Made by a program: the position numbers and the translations under genes. 64,000 nucleotides of DNA from an uncultured Muribaculaceae bacterium (GTDB lineage: Bacteria > Bacteroidota > Bacteroidia > Bacteroidales > Muribaculaceae): positions 28,592-92,591 of the forward strand of contig CAKTOT010000002.1 in assembly GCA_934590135.1 (NCBI GenBank). Direction: 5' to 3'. Below the pieces are notes generated by a model, which saw nothing but the letters and a program-made list of their open reading frames with translations, ran no database searches and was not told the origin of the DNA. The first letter of the stretch is position 1, and each line of letters starts with the position of its first letter. Positions 35,762 through 44,149 of the stretch are shown here, piece after piece.

Positions 35762-37281
35762 TACTTGGAGTCCTTGTCTTTGAATATTCGGGCGGCGAGC
35801 CATTTGCCTTTATACTTAATCGCTCCATACACGCTCCCTCGGTATATTTCAATTCCATCTGTCTTCGGAATCTTTATTCGAACTAATTTGATCTTGTTTG
35901 CAAAAGAGAATGTAAACTCCCATTCTCCTGGAAACCATCTTGCATCAAACTTGGAATTGATGCTGCGTTTATTATATACGCACCTGCTAAATGGACCATG
36001 GATTACGTATGTGTATTTGTCCTGTTCGCACATCAGACCAATGTTGTTTTCGTTGCCGGCCTTTGACTTCGCCCACGATGATGCTCCATTAAATGCGGCC
36101 TTGGCTGCCACAGAGAAAGCCTTGTAAAGGTCTTTTGTAGTAAAGTTATAGTTGATGAATGGTATTTTTATCAACATTCGGTTTTTGCTGTCGAATGGGA
36201 AAGTGTGCGTTGTTGTTATTGTCGGATTATTGCCAAAAGATTTGTCTATTGTTATTGGTGGTATCGGGTTTGGAAGTGCGTATCTTATTGTCGCAGTTTC
36301 CCATCCGTGAACCATGATTTCTGCCTTTATGTTCCACCATATACCGCACACTTTCTTCTGCATTTTTAGCTTTGTGCCGGTATTGGAATATACCCTGTAG
36401 TTCTGATGGTAGAAGTTGAGGTTTAGCTGGCGGCGTTTCTTAAAGCGGATTAATGCGACAACGTTTTCGCCCCAAATGTCTGTCCAGGCCTTATGAAGCC
36501 AATTGCCGTCACCGCCATCAGTAAAGTCAACTTCTCGGATGTCGCTCTTGGGTATGACTTCGCCGGTGCTTAGTTGGGCGCCATACGAGGTGAATTTTAG
36601 CGTGATGTTTTCTTCTTGTGTGTTGCTTGACGGGCTGCCGCCTCCGGTAGCGGTTTCAAAGTCGTCATCTCTTTCGGTCACGTATTCCATGTGCCGGTAG
36701 TCCGTTGGCGCGAACGTCACGTTCGCGGATACTTTCATCGTCGTGCTGCCTGTCTGGCCTGTGGGGTCGATGTCGGCAACGAGGTCTTCTATCCCTTGTA
36801 GTTCGGACGTCGTTTTTGCCGGCGTGAACGCAACCCCGTTCTTGACGTATTTGTATACGGTGTCTCCTACCTGTATTTCACGGTCGGCATTCAGAAGTTG
36901 CGCGAAGCGGATATCTGCGATTACCGAGTCGGAGGGGCAGAATTCGAGGTCTTCTTCGTCGTTGCGGATGGTGTCTAACTGCGCCGGAGTAAGCGAGGCC
37001 ATCACCTTCTTGCGGTTTGCCTCGACAAGCGATTCGAACAACTCCTCGTTGTCAGACAACTGTACTCCGGTGTTTTGTACTGCTCTCGAGCAGTTACCGG
37101 TTGGTTCTCCAAGCTCATCAAGTAAGGCTTCTATCTCCGACGATGAACCGACAATCACCCGCTGCATGCCTTTCTCGGCAGCGCTTTTGTTTGAGACGTC
37201 CTCTTTAGTTTTTAGGTCGTCATCCTTGCAGGCGTATAGCGAACATGCTGCAAAGAGGATTAATAACGTTTGTTTTAACAT
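35761..37281 (-). CDS. Cassette 1 surface lipoprotein of unknown function
   Basis: 506 aa. The lipoprotein signal ends at Cys18 (CSLYAC), followed by KDDD, matching the K-(D/E)-(D/E) surface export signal described in Bacteroidota. The N-terminal third is acidic and helical; from about 150 on it is beta-rich with conserved GIWWNIKAE, GLMCEQDKYTYVIHGP and WFPGEWEF stretches and two conserved Cys. I do not recognise the family. It is translationally coupled to the barrel gene after it. Its first ~90 codons and promoter are identical in DNA to cassette 2, but the remainder is divergent. Confidence 0.82.
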   Translation of the reverse strand: MLKQTLLILFAACSLYACKDDDLKTKEDVSNKSAAEKGMQRVIVGSSSEIEALLDELGEPTGNCSRAVQNTGVQLSDNEELFESLVEANRKKVMASLTPAQLDTIRNDEEDLEFCPSDSVIADIRFAQLLNADREIQVGDTVYKYVKNGVAFTPAKTTSELQGIEDLVADIDPTGQTGSTTMKVSANVTFAPTDYRHMEYVTERDDDFETATGGGSPSSNTQEENITLKFTSYGAQLSTGEVIPKSDIREVDFTDGGDGNWLHKAWTDIWGENVVALIRFKKRRQLNLNFYHQNYRVYSNTGTKLKMQKKVCGIWWNIKAEIMVHGWETATIRYALPNPIPPITIDKSFGNNPTITTTHTFPFDSKNRMLIKIPFINYNFTTKDLYKAFSVAAKAAFNGASSWAKSKAGNENNIGLMCEQDKYTYVIHGPFSRCVYNKRSINSKFDARWFPGEWEFTFSFANKIKLVRIKIPKTDGIEIYRGSVYGAIKYKGKWLAARIFKDKDSK

Positions 37282-37360
37282 AAGGGATTTGTGTTTGTGC
37301 TGGTTATTGTATATTGTTAATGTGAAGCATTTGCCGCACTACATATGATTTACACTGCTG

Positions 37361-37368
37361 CAAAGATA
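37361..37368 (-). promoter_or_regulatory. -7 promoter element of cassette 1
   Basis: TATCTTTG on the minus strand, a full match to TAnnTTTG, 80 bp before the lipoprotein start. No clear -33 TTTG. Confidence 0.6.
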
Positions 37369-37559
37369 CTATTTTATTTTGATTATGATACCATTTGGAA
37401 GCGCTTTTTTGTGGTAGTCTTTTTGTTTGGTCGCTTTTTTTGGACTTTTTCGTGCTTTGTGGCAGATTTTGAGATTGTGATACTTGGTGAACTGATGGTG
37501 CGAGTATTTGCGCCGTTTTGTAGCTTTAATTTACGTATTTATCGGTGTATGTGGGTGTC

Positions 37560-37590
37560 TTAAAACTGAAAATCTTGGAGGATGTGGAGT
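37560..37590 (-). pseudogene. Probable M20 peptidase C-terminal fossil
   Basis: On the minus strand this reads ...LQDFQF-stop in the frame that aligns with the M20 pseudogene end LQGLHF-stop at 42696, with CTCCAC and TCCTCCAAG shared at the DNA level. A short but well-placed match that would mark one edge of the original duplication unit. Confidence 0.4.
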
Positions 37591-37639
37591 GGGTGTTGCC
37601 GGGGTCAGATTTCATCGGGACGGATATACTTGTTGGCGG

Positions 37640-37732
37640 AGTGCGAGCGAATGCTGTCGCTATATCCGCTCGTTTCACCATTGATACAGGTGTGCCCATC
37701 TCGGTGGCAGAGTCTCTTATGAATGTAAACGC
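37640..37732 (+). pseudogene. Fossil of the radical SAM gene 3' end, copy 1
   Basis: Codons 37659-37709 read AISARFTIDTGVPISVA, against AIAARITADTGIPVSVA at the end of the radical SAM protein (35056-35106): 12 of 17 identical, in phase. The stop codon has become GAG, and the shared bases (GTAAACGCAAATCGGCGG) continue into the terminator. It is a duplicated and decayed gene tail left when the cassette was first copied. Confidence 0.75.
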
Positions 37733-37767
37733 AAATCGGCGGATGCTCGTGAGGCATCCGCCGATTT
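37733..37767. terminator. Terminator after cassette 2
   Basis: A perfect 14-bp stem (37733-37746 with 37754-37767) nearly identical to the one after the radical SAM gene, carried along by the duplication. Confidence 0.7.
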
Positions 37768-37789
37768 GTTGTACGGGAGTATAATGTGG

Positions 37790-38368
37790 TTATTCCTTTT
37801 TCTTCGGCCTTCCGCCGATGACGAAGCCGATGGCAAGGCCTGCCGTGTGGAAGCCGTGCCGCACAATCATACAATGTGTCGTCAGACGTATGTGGTGAAA
37901 TAACTCGACGCCGGCACGCGGCATAAATACGAATGTTTCACCGGGTGTGACATTCTTGCGAGCACCATCGCCCTCCTGATCGTATGAGCCAATACAGACT
38001 GCTGCCCCGATAAATGGGTTGATGCGATGTCCTTGTCTGAAGTTGTAAGCTCCGGTCACACCGTAAGCCCATGTAGCGTTGGTCTGCGAGGTATAGCCTT
38101 TTGATCCGTCCTCCATTTTATAGTGTCTGGTGGCGCCGTCTGTTTGCAATATAAGGCCGCAGTCCCACGGCATATCTTCTACATTATACCTTAATTCCAG
38201 CCCAAGCGTTACGGATCCGGATAGGTCTCCACCATGGTAACCGCCAAGAGGAATGGTAAGCCCGGCATTGACTCCGAACTCAAACTGCTGTACCAGTTGA
38301 GGCTCCGCTGCATAGGCAAGCACGGTACAAAGCATACAACAGATGAATGCGGTAGTTGTTTGTTTCAT
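37790..38368 (-). CDS. Cassette 2 small outer-membrane barrel protein
   Basis: 192 aa, identical to the cassette 3 protein at 40388 and similar throughout to cassette 1. Signal peptide MKQTTTAFICCMLCTVLAYA, then a barrel pattern with GLTIPLGGYHGG, VTLGLELRYN, GAYNFRQGHRINPFIGA and a conserved ELFHHIRLTTHCMIVRHGFH near the end. It starts inside the last codons of the lipoprotein gene (ATGA, 38365-38368), so the pair is translated together. An outer-membrane partner for the lipoprotein is the likely role. Confidence 0.82.
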   Translation of the reverse strand: MKQTTTAFICCMLCTVLAYAAEPQLVQQFEFGVNAGLTIPLGGYHGGDLSGSVTLGLELRYNVEDMPWDCGLILQTDGATRHYKMEDGSKGYTSQTNATWAYGVTGAYNFRQGHRINPFIGAAVCIGSYDQEGDGARKNVTPGETFVFMPRAGVELFHHIRLTTHCMIVRHGFHTAGLAIGFVIGGRPKKKE

Positions 38369-39879
38369 TTGTCTTTGTCTTTATAGATGCGTGCGGCAAG
38401 CCATTTGCCTTTATACTTAATGGCACCATATACACTTCCTCTGTATATATCTATACCATCATTGCGCGGAATCTTAATGCGAACTAATTTAAACTTGCTC
38501 GCAAATGAGAATGTAAATTCCCATTCTCCGGGAAACCATCTTGAATCGAATTTGGACTCTACGCTACGCTTATTGTACGCGCATTTGCTGTATGGGCCAT
38601 GTATTACGTATGTGTATTTGTCCTGTTCGCACATCAGGCCAATATTGTTTTCGTTGCCGGCCTTGGATTTTGCCCATGACGATGCTTTGTCAAAGGCTGC
38701 TTTGGCTGCCATAGTAAAAGCCTTATATAGGTCCTTTGATGTGAAGTTGTAGTTGATGAACGGAATCTTTATTAGCATTCGATTCTTTTTGTCGAATGGA
38801 AAAGTGTGCATTGTTGATATCGTTGGATCTTTACCAAAAGACGAATCGATGCTGATAGGGGGTATTGGGTCGGGTAATGAGTATTTTATTGTGACAGTTT
38901 CCCATCCATGAATCAGTGTTTCCGCCTTTATGTTCCACCAGATGCCGCATACTTTCTTTTGCATCTTTAGCTTTGTGCCGGTATTGGAGTAGACTATGTA
39001 ATTCTGATGATAGAAGTTGAGATTTAACTGACGACGTTTCTTAAAGCGGATAAGGGCAACAATGTTTTTCCCCCGGCGATCTGTCCAAAACTTATGAAGC
39101 CAGTTGCCGTCGCCACCTTCAGTAAAGTCCACCTCGCGGATGTCGCTTTTGGGTATCACCTCTCCATTGCTTAATTGTGCGCCGAAAGAAGTGAAATGCA
39201 GCGTGAGATTTTCCTCTTCTTTATTCATTGGACTACCGCCTCCGGTAGCTTCGTCAAAGTTGTCATCTCTCTCGGTTACATATTCCATGTGTCGGTAGTC
39301 CATTGGGGTGAAGGATACGTTGTCGGACACCTTTAGCGTTGTGTTGCCGGATTGGTCGGTGGCCTTGATGTCAGAGACAAGGGATTCTACGTCTTGTAGT
39401 TCGGAAGCATTTTTGGCCGGAGTGAATGCGATACCGTTTTCGAGGTACTTATATACGGTGTCCCCTACTTGTATTTCACGGTCGGCATTCAGAAGTTGTG
39501 CAAAGCGGATATCTGCAATTACCGAGTCTGAAGGACAGAACTCGAGGTCTTCTTCATCGTTGCGTATTGTGTCTAACTGTGCGGGGGTAAGCGAGGCCAT
39601 TACTTTCCGGCGGTTTGCCTCGACAAGCGATTCGAACAACTCCTCGTTGTCAGACAACTGTACTCCGGTGTTTTGTACTGCTCTCGAGCAGTTACCGGTT
39701 GGTTCTCCAAGCTCATCAAGTAAGGCTTCTATCTCCGACGATGAACCGACAATCACCCGCTGCATGCCTTTCTCGGCAGCGCTTTTGTTTGAGACGTCCT
39801 CTTTAGTTTTTAGGTCGTCATCCTTGCAGGCGTATAGCGAACATGCTGCAAAGAGGATTAATAACGTTTGTTTTAACAT
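38365..39879 (-). CDS. Cassette 2 surface lipoprotein, hybrid of copies 1 and 3
   Basis: 504 aa. Signal and CKDDD surface-export motif as in cassette 1. About the first 90 codons, and the promoter before them, are identical to cassette 1; from there to the C-terminus it is identical to cassette 3. The switch lies in the 30-bp tract 39610-39639. It therefore looks like a recombinant gene that is still fully open, with no frameshift. The Cys pair (VCGIWW; GLMCEQDK) is kept. Function unknown. Confidence 0.85.
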   Translation of the reverse strand: MLKQTLLILFAACSLYACKDDDLKTKEDVSNKSAAEKGMQRVIVGSSSEIEALLDELGEPTGNCSRAVQNTGVQLSDNEELFESLVEANRRKVMASLTPAQLDTIRNDEEDLEFCPSDSVIADIRFAQLLNADREIQVGDTVYKYLENGIAFTPAKNASELQDVESLVSDIKATDQSGNTTLKVSDNVSFTPMDYRHMEYVTERDDNFDEATGGGSPMNKEEENLTLHFTSFGAQLSNGEVIPKSDIREVDFTEGGDGNWLHKFWTDRRGKNIVALIRFKKRRQLNLNFYHQNYIVYSNTGTKLKMQKKVCGIWWNIKAETLIHGWETVTIKYSLPDPIPPISIDSSFGKDPTISTMHTFPFDKKNRMLIKIPFINYNFTSKDLYKAFTMAAKAAFDKASSWAKSKAGNENNIGLMCEQDKYTYVIHGPYSKCAYNKRSVESKFDSRWFPGEWEFTFSFASKFKLVRIKIPRNDGIDIYRGSVYGAIKYKGKWLAARIYKDKDK

Positions 39880-39958
39880 AAGGGATTTGTGTTTGTGCTG
39901 GTTATTGTATATTGTTAATGTGAAGCATTTGCCGCACTACATATGATTTACACTGCTG

Positions 39959-39966
39959 CAAAGATA
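39959..39966 (-). promoter_or_regulatory. -7 promoter element of cassette 2
   Basis: TATCTTTG, identical to the element of cassette 1 because it lies in the duplicated block. Confidence 0.6.
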
Positions 39967-40237
39967 CTATTTTATTTTGATTATGATACCATTTGGAAGC
40001 GCTTTTTTGTGGTAGTCTTTTTGTTTGGTCGCTTTTTTTGGACTTTTTCGTGCTTTGTGGCAGATTTTGAGATTGTGATACTTGGTGAACTGATGGTGCG
40101 AGTATTTGCGCCGTTTTGTAGCTTTAATTTACGTATTTATCGGTGTATGTGGGTGTCTTAAAACTGAAAATCTTGGAGGATGTGGAGTGGGTGTTGCCGG
40201 GGTCAGATTTCATCGGGACGGATATACTTGTTGGCGG

Positions 40238-40330
40238 AGTGCGAGCGAATGCTGTCGCTATATCCGCTCGTTTCACCATTGATACAGGTGTGCCCATCTC
40301 GGTGGCAGAGTCTCTTATGAATGTAAACGC
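40238..40330 (+). pseudogene. Fossil of the radical SAM gene 3' end, copy 2
   Basis: Exact duplicate, +2,598 bp, of the fossil at 37640. The M20-tail match recurs likewise at 40158-40188. Confidence 0.7.
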
Positions 40331-40365
40331 AAATCGGCGGATGCTCGTGAGGCATCCGCCGATTT
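40331..40365. terminator. Terminator after cassette 3
   Basis: Exact duplicate of the hairpin at 37733-37767. Confidence 0.7.
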
Positions 40366-40387
40366 GTTGTACGGGAGTATAATGTGG

Positions 40388-40966
40388 TTATTCCTTTTTC
40401 TTCGGCCTTCCGCCGATGACGAAGCCGATGGCAAGGCCTGCCGTGTGGAAGCCGTGCCGCACAATCATACAATGTGTCGTCAGACGTATGTGGTGAAATA
40501 ACTCGACGCCGGCACGCGGCATAAATACGAATGTTTCACCGGGTGTGACATTCTTGCGAGCACCATCGCCCTCCTGATCGTATGAGCCAATACAGACTGC
40601 TGCCCCGATAAATGGGTTGATGCGATGTCCTTGTCTGAAGTTGTAAGCTCCGGTCACACCGTAAGCCCATGTAGCGTTGGTCTGCGAGGTATAGCCTTTT
40701 GATCCGTCCTCCATTTTATAGTGTCTGGTGGCGCCGTCTGTTTGCAATATAAGGCCGCAGTCCCACGGCATATCTTCTACATTATACCTTAATTCCAGCC
40801 CAAGCGTTACGGATCCGGATAGGTCTCCACCATGGTAACCGCCAAGAGGAATGGTAAGCCCGGCATTGACTCCGAACTCAAACTGCTGTACCAGTTGAGG
40901 CTCCGCTGCATAGGCAAGCACGGTACAAAGCATACAACAGATGAATGCGGTAGTTGTTTGTTTCAT
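40388..40966 (-). CDS. Cassette 3 small outer-membrane barrel protein
   Basis: 192 aa, identical in every residue to the protein at 37790 because it lies in the duplicated block. Signal peptide, barrel pattern and ATGA coupling (40963-40966) to its lipoprotein gene are as described there. Judging from the crossover, this is the parental copy and 37790 the new one. Confidence 0.82.
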   Translation of the reverse strand: MKQTTTAFICCMLCTVLAYAAEPQLVQQFEFGVNAGLTIPLGGYHGGDLSGSVTLGLELRYNVEDMPWDCGLILQTDGATRHYKMEDGSKGYTSQTNATWAYGVTGAYNFRQGHRINPFIGAAVCIGSYDQEGDGARKNVTPGETFVFMPRAGVELFHHIRLTTHCMIVRHGFHTAGLAIGFVIGGRPKKKE

Positions 40967-42477
40967 TTGTCTTTGTCTTTATAGATGCGTGCGGCAAGCC
41001 ATTTGCCTTTATACTTAATGGCACCATATACACTTCCTCTGTATATATCTATACCATCATTGCGCGGAATCTTAATGCGAACTAATTTAAACTTGCTCGC
41101 AAATGAGAATGTAAATTCCCATTCTCCGGGAAACCATCTTGAATCGAATTTGGACTCTACGCTACGCTTATTGTACGCGCATTTGCTGTATGGGCCATGT
41201 ATTACGTATGTGTATTTGTCCTGTTCGCACATCAGGCCAATATTGTTTTCGTTGCCGGCCTTGGATTTTGCCCATGACGATGCTTTGTCAAAGGCTGCTT
41301 TGGCTGCCATAGTAAAAGCCTTATATAGGTCCTTTGATGTGAAGTTGTAGTTGATGAACGGAATCTTTATTAGCATTCGATTCTTTTTGTCGAATGGAAA
41401 AGTGTGCATTGTTGATATCGTTGGATCTTTACCAAAAGACGAATCGATGCTGATAGGGGGTATTGGGTCGGGTAATGAGTATTTTATTGTGACAGTTTCC
41501 CATCCATGAATCAGTGTTTCCGCCTTTATGTTCCACCAGATGCCGCATACTTTCTTTTGCATCTTTAGCTTTGTGCCGGTATTGGAGTAGACTATGTAAT
41601 TCTGATGATAGAAGTTGAGATTTAACTGACGACGTTTCTTAAAGCGGATAAGGGCAACAATGTTTTTCCCCCGGCGATCTGTCCAAAACTTATGAAGCCA
41701 GTTGCCGTCGCCACCTTCAGTAAAGTCCACCTCGCGGATGTCGCTTTTGGGTATCACCTCTCCATTGCTTAATTGTGCGCCGAAAGAAGTGAAATGCAGC
41801 GTGAGATTTTCCTCTTCTTTATTCATTGGACTACCGCCTCCGGTAGCTTCGTCAAAGTTGTCATCTCTCTCGGTTACATATTCCATGTGTCGGTAGTCCA
41901 TTGGGGTGAAGGATACGTTGTCGGACACCTTTAGCGTTGTGTTGCCGGATTGGTCGGTGGCCTTGATGTCAGAGACAAGGGATTCTACGTCTTGTAGTTC
42001 GGAAGCATTTTTGGCCGGAGTGAATGCGATACCGTTTTCGAGGTACTTATATACGGTGTCCCCTACTTGTATTTCACGGTCGGCATTCAGAAGTTGTGCA
42101 AAGCGGATATCTGCAATTACCGAGTCTGAAGGACAGAACTCGAGGTCTTCTTCATCGTTGCGTATTGTGTCTAACTGTGCGGGGGTAAGCGAGGCCATTA
42201 CTTTCCGGCGGTTTGCCTCGACAAGCGATTCGAACAATTCTTCGTTGTCAGACAACTGTACTCCGGTGTTTTGTACTGCTCTCGAGCAGTTAGCGGTTGG
42301 TTCTCCAAGCTCGTCAAGTAAGGCCTCTATATCGGATGATGAGCTGATAATCACTCGTTGCATGCCTTTCTCGGCAGTTCTTTTGTTTGAGACGTCCTCT
42401 TTCGTTTTTAGGTCGTCATCCTTGCAGGCATATAGCGAACATACAGCAAAGAGGATTAGTGGTGGTGTTTTTGTCAT
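40963..42477 (-). CDS. Cassette 3 surface lipoprotein
   Basis: 504 aa. The signal begins MTKTPPLILFAVCSLYAC with KDDD after the Cys. The first ~80 codons differ from copies 1 and 2 (for example NKRTAEKG, IISSSSDIEA), while the remainder is identical to copy 2. Its promoter region (42478-42600) is unrelated to that of copies 1 and 2, so its expression may be controlled differently. The family is not recognised; the two conserved Cys and WFPGEWEF stretch are kept. Confidence 0.83.
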   Translation of the reverse strand: MTKTPPLILFAVCSLYACKDDDLKTKEDVSNKRTAEKGMQRVIISSSSDIEALLDELGEPTANCSRAVQNTGVQLSDNEELFESLVEANRRKVMASLTPAQLDTIRNDEEDLEFCPSDSVIADIRFAQLLNADREIQVGDTVYKYLENGIAFTPAKNASELQDVESLVSDIKATDQSGNTTLKVSDNVSFTPMDYRHMEYVTERDDNFDEATGGGSPMNKEEENLTLHFTSFGAQLSNGEVIPKSDIREVDFTEGGDGNWLHKFWTDRRGKNIVALIRFKKRRQLNLNFYHQNYIVYSNTGTKLKMQKKVCGIWWNIKAETLIHGWETVTIKYSLPDPIPPISIDSSFGKDPTISTMHTFPFDKKNRMLIKIPFINYNFTSKDLYKAFTMAAKAAFDKASSWAKSKAGNENNIGLMCEQDKYTYVIHGPYSKCAYNKRSVESKFDSRWFPGEWEFTFSFASKFKLVRIKIPRNDGIDIYRGSVYGAIKYKGKWLAARIYKDKDK

Positions 42478-42583
42478 TTCTTTGGTGGTGTTGGATTGTT
42501 TGGGTCGTTTGTTGGTGTTTTTTGGGGTGTTGAGTCCGCATAAGGGAAAGCGAATACGGCGTCATAGACGTCTATTAATGCTG

Positions 42584-42591
42584 CAAAGATA
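42584..42591 (-). promoter_or_regulatory. -7 promoter element of cassette 3
   Basis: TATCTTTG on the minus strand, about 107 bp before the lipoprotein start, in sequence unlike the promoter region of the other two copies. Confidence 0.55.
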
Positions 42592-42695
42592 ATGATATTT
42601 CTCGAATAATATGTCGAGAATGATGCTTTTTTAGGAAAGGATGCGCTTTGTGATGGTTATTCCCGAATTTTGTGTGCTTTGTGGTATTGTCCGTG

Positions 42696-42961
42696 TCAGA
42701 AATGTAGCCCTTGGAGGACGTGGAGGTATGTGTCGATGGCGGCGCGGACTTCGTCGGTGGCGATGTATTCGTCGGCAGCGTGGGAGCGGGTGCTGTCGCC
42801 GTGGCGGCGTGCCTCCATGCCGTCGCCATCCACCGTGCCACCGCGTCGGCGGCGACGCCCTCGCCACGCGAGATGCGCGGCGTGGCTATCAGCGTTTCCA
42901 GCAGTTCGAGTGCAACGTAATACAGTGCGTCGGTGTCCATAGACGTGAATGTTTTAGCCAT
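42696..42961 (-). pseudogene. M20 peptidase pseudogene with large internal deletion
   Basis: The N-terminal part (MDTDALYYVALELLETLI, then TPRISRGEGVAADAVARW) reads like the start of an ArgE/DapE-type M20 metallopeptidase. After a frame change near 42815-42830, another frame reads GDSTRSHAADEYIATDEVRAA and then IDTYLHVLQGLHF-stop, which is the normal C-terminus of the same family. About 86 codons remain of a usual 350 or so, so the whole catalytic middle is gone. Members normally serve in arginine or lysine synthesis or as peptidases; this one cannot work. It borders the cassette array. Confidence 0.75.
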
Positions 42962-43041
42962 AGGATATGCGTCTTCGGAAGTCTCAGACGCACATAGATA
43001 CGCTTTTATTGCGAGAGTGGACGCATTGCGCGGTGCGATTG

Positions 43042-43902
43042 TCAGCGGAGGAACACCTTGCGCATTGTGCCGTCCGAGTAGCGTATGATGTTGAGACCCT
43101 GCGTGGGCGCGGCCATCCGGCGTCCGCGGATGTCGTATACGGCTACCGGCGCGGCATTGTCGTCGGCAAGGACGTCGTCAACGCTGAGTGTGGCGTACGA
43201 GAATACTTTGTCGAGCGCCTCGTCTGTGTATGCGCCGGTGCATGTCTCGGCGTGCGAGGCGTCGCTGAGCACCTGTAGGGTGATGTCGGCGCCGGGGAGC
43301 TGCCTAATCTTGGCGATTTCGGGGTATGCCGAGGCGTATTTGATGACTTTGTCCGCTTTGCTCAGAACGCAGTACACGGGGGTCTTGGCTATGGCCTCGT
43401 AGTCCAGACCCTGGGGGTTGCCGGCGGCGATGAGCGCGGCCTTGAAATACCCGGGGTTCTCGGAGAGCATACGCCACGAGCCTGTGCCTCCGGCCGAGCC
43501 GCCCATCAGGAACAAATTGTCTGTGATGCCGTATTCGGAGGCAACCTGTGCGATGGCGCTTTTGAGAGTGGCGCTCATCGGCTGTGTCTGGCCGCTTTCG
43601 CTCCATATGCGCCCGCTCGGACATTGCGGAACGAATACCAAGGCTTTGACCGAGTGGGCTTGGAGATAGGGCAGGATATTTGTCTCCATGAATGATGCGA
43701 GGTTTTTCTCGTTGTCCTCGCCGACGGAGGAGCCGCCGTGCAGGTATGTAACCATGATTGCGGGCCCGTCCTGGCCTTCGTTGGTCTGTGCCACGCGGTA
43801 TTGCAAGGTGTTTGTCCCATCGGAATATGTGCCGTAATCGAATGTCTGCGCCTCTGCGCAGACGGACATCGCCATCAATGTAAGTGTCAGTATGTGTCGC
43901 AT
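43042..43902 (-). CDS. Secreted alpha/beta hydrolase (esterase-like)
   Basis: 286 aa from the ATG at 43902, which gives a good signal peptide (MRHILTLTLMAMSVCAEA); the upstream in-frame start would add 12 charged residues before it. The oxyanion-hole LHGGSSVGED, nucleophile elbow MGGSAGGTGSW and a C-terminal SDASHAET (likely catalytic His) fit a PHB-depolymerase/prolyl-oligopeptidase-like esterase. The end, VYDIRGRRM...IIRYSDGTMRKVFLR, is the same short C-terminal sorting-like module as on the protein at 5129. Substrate unknown. Confidence 0.85.
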   Translation of the reverse strand: MRHILTLTLMAMSVCAEAQTFDYGTYSDGTNTLQYRVAQTNEGQDGPAIMVTYLHGGSSVGEDNEKNLASFMETNILPYLQAHSVKALVFVPQCPSGRIWSESGQTQPMSATLKSAIAQVASEYGITDNLFLMGGSAGGTGSWRMLSENPGYFKAALIAAGNPQGLDYEAIAKTPVYCVLSKADKVIKYASAYPEIAKIRQLPGADITLQVLSDASHAETCTGAYTDEALDKVFSYATLSVDDVLADDNAAPVAVYDIRGRRMAAPTQGLNIIRYSDGTMRKVFLR

Positions 43903-44117
43903 AGTTCTTTTAAGTGTGTGTTCATATATTGTGTTCATATATATAGACCGGCATGTGTCGCCAGCGTTTAGCCTTTCAGAGAATTTTTATTGAGAACTAT
44001 CGTTGCTATGATAAGACACTGCGGGGAATACGTCTTTTTTGGCGCAGTTTTTGCGTGATAACATAGAAAACACTTGATGGTTATGATTGACAATAGTTCT
44101 TATACATCTGTAAATAT

Positions 44118-44146
44118 CACGTTCCGGAAACCAATAATAGAACGTG
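44118..44146. repeat. Inverted repeat at the start of the small Cys-motif gene
   Basis: CACGTTC at 44118-44124 pairs with GAACGTG at 44140-44146, ending four bases before the ATG at 44150. In RNA the hairpin would cover the ribosome-binding region, and in DNA it could be an operator. Confidence 0.4.
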
Positions 44147-44149
44147 ACG

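Larger units (their letters stand above)
37012..39639 (-). repeat. Exact tandem duplication, first copy
   Basis: Every base compared in 37012-39639 recurs at +2,598 bp (39610-42237). The two copies overlap by the 30-bp tract 39610-39639, which is also shared with cassette 1 at 37012-37041. This is the footprint of unequal crossover between the lipoprotein genes of cassettes 1 and 3. Confidence 0.9.
39610..42237 (-). repeat. Exact tandem duplication, second copy
   Basis: Second copy of the repeat starting at 37012. Identity stops at 42238, where a C-to-T difference from cassette 2 (39640) marks the return to unique cassette 3 sequence. Confidence 0.9.

Noticed and set aside
35186..42961. Insertion sequence or transposon as cause of the cassette repeats
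   Set aside because: No transposase, terminal inverted repeats or target-site duplications; the 30-bp homologous tract explains the duplication.
43980..44117. Possible small RNA or terminator before the CSCELC gene
   Set aside because: Several short complementary stretches exist (AGAACTAT/ATAGTTCT, ACTGCG/CGCAGT) but they compete with each other and there is no promoter box.
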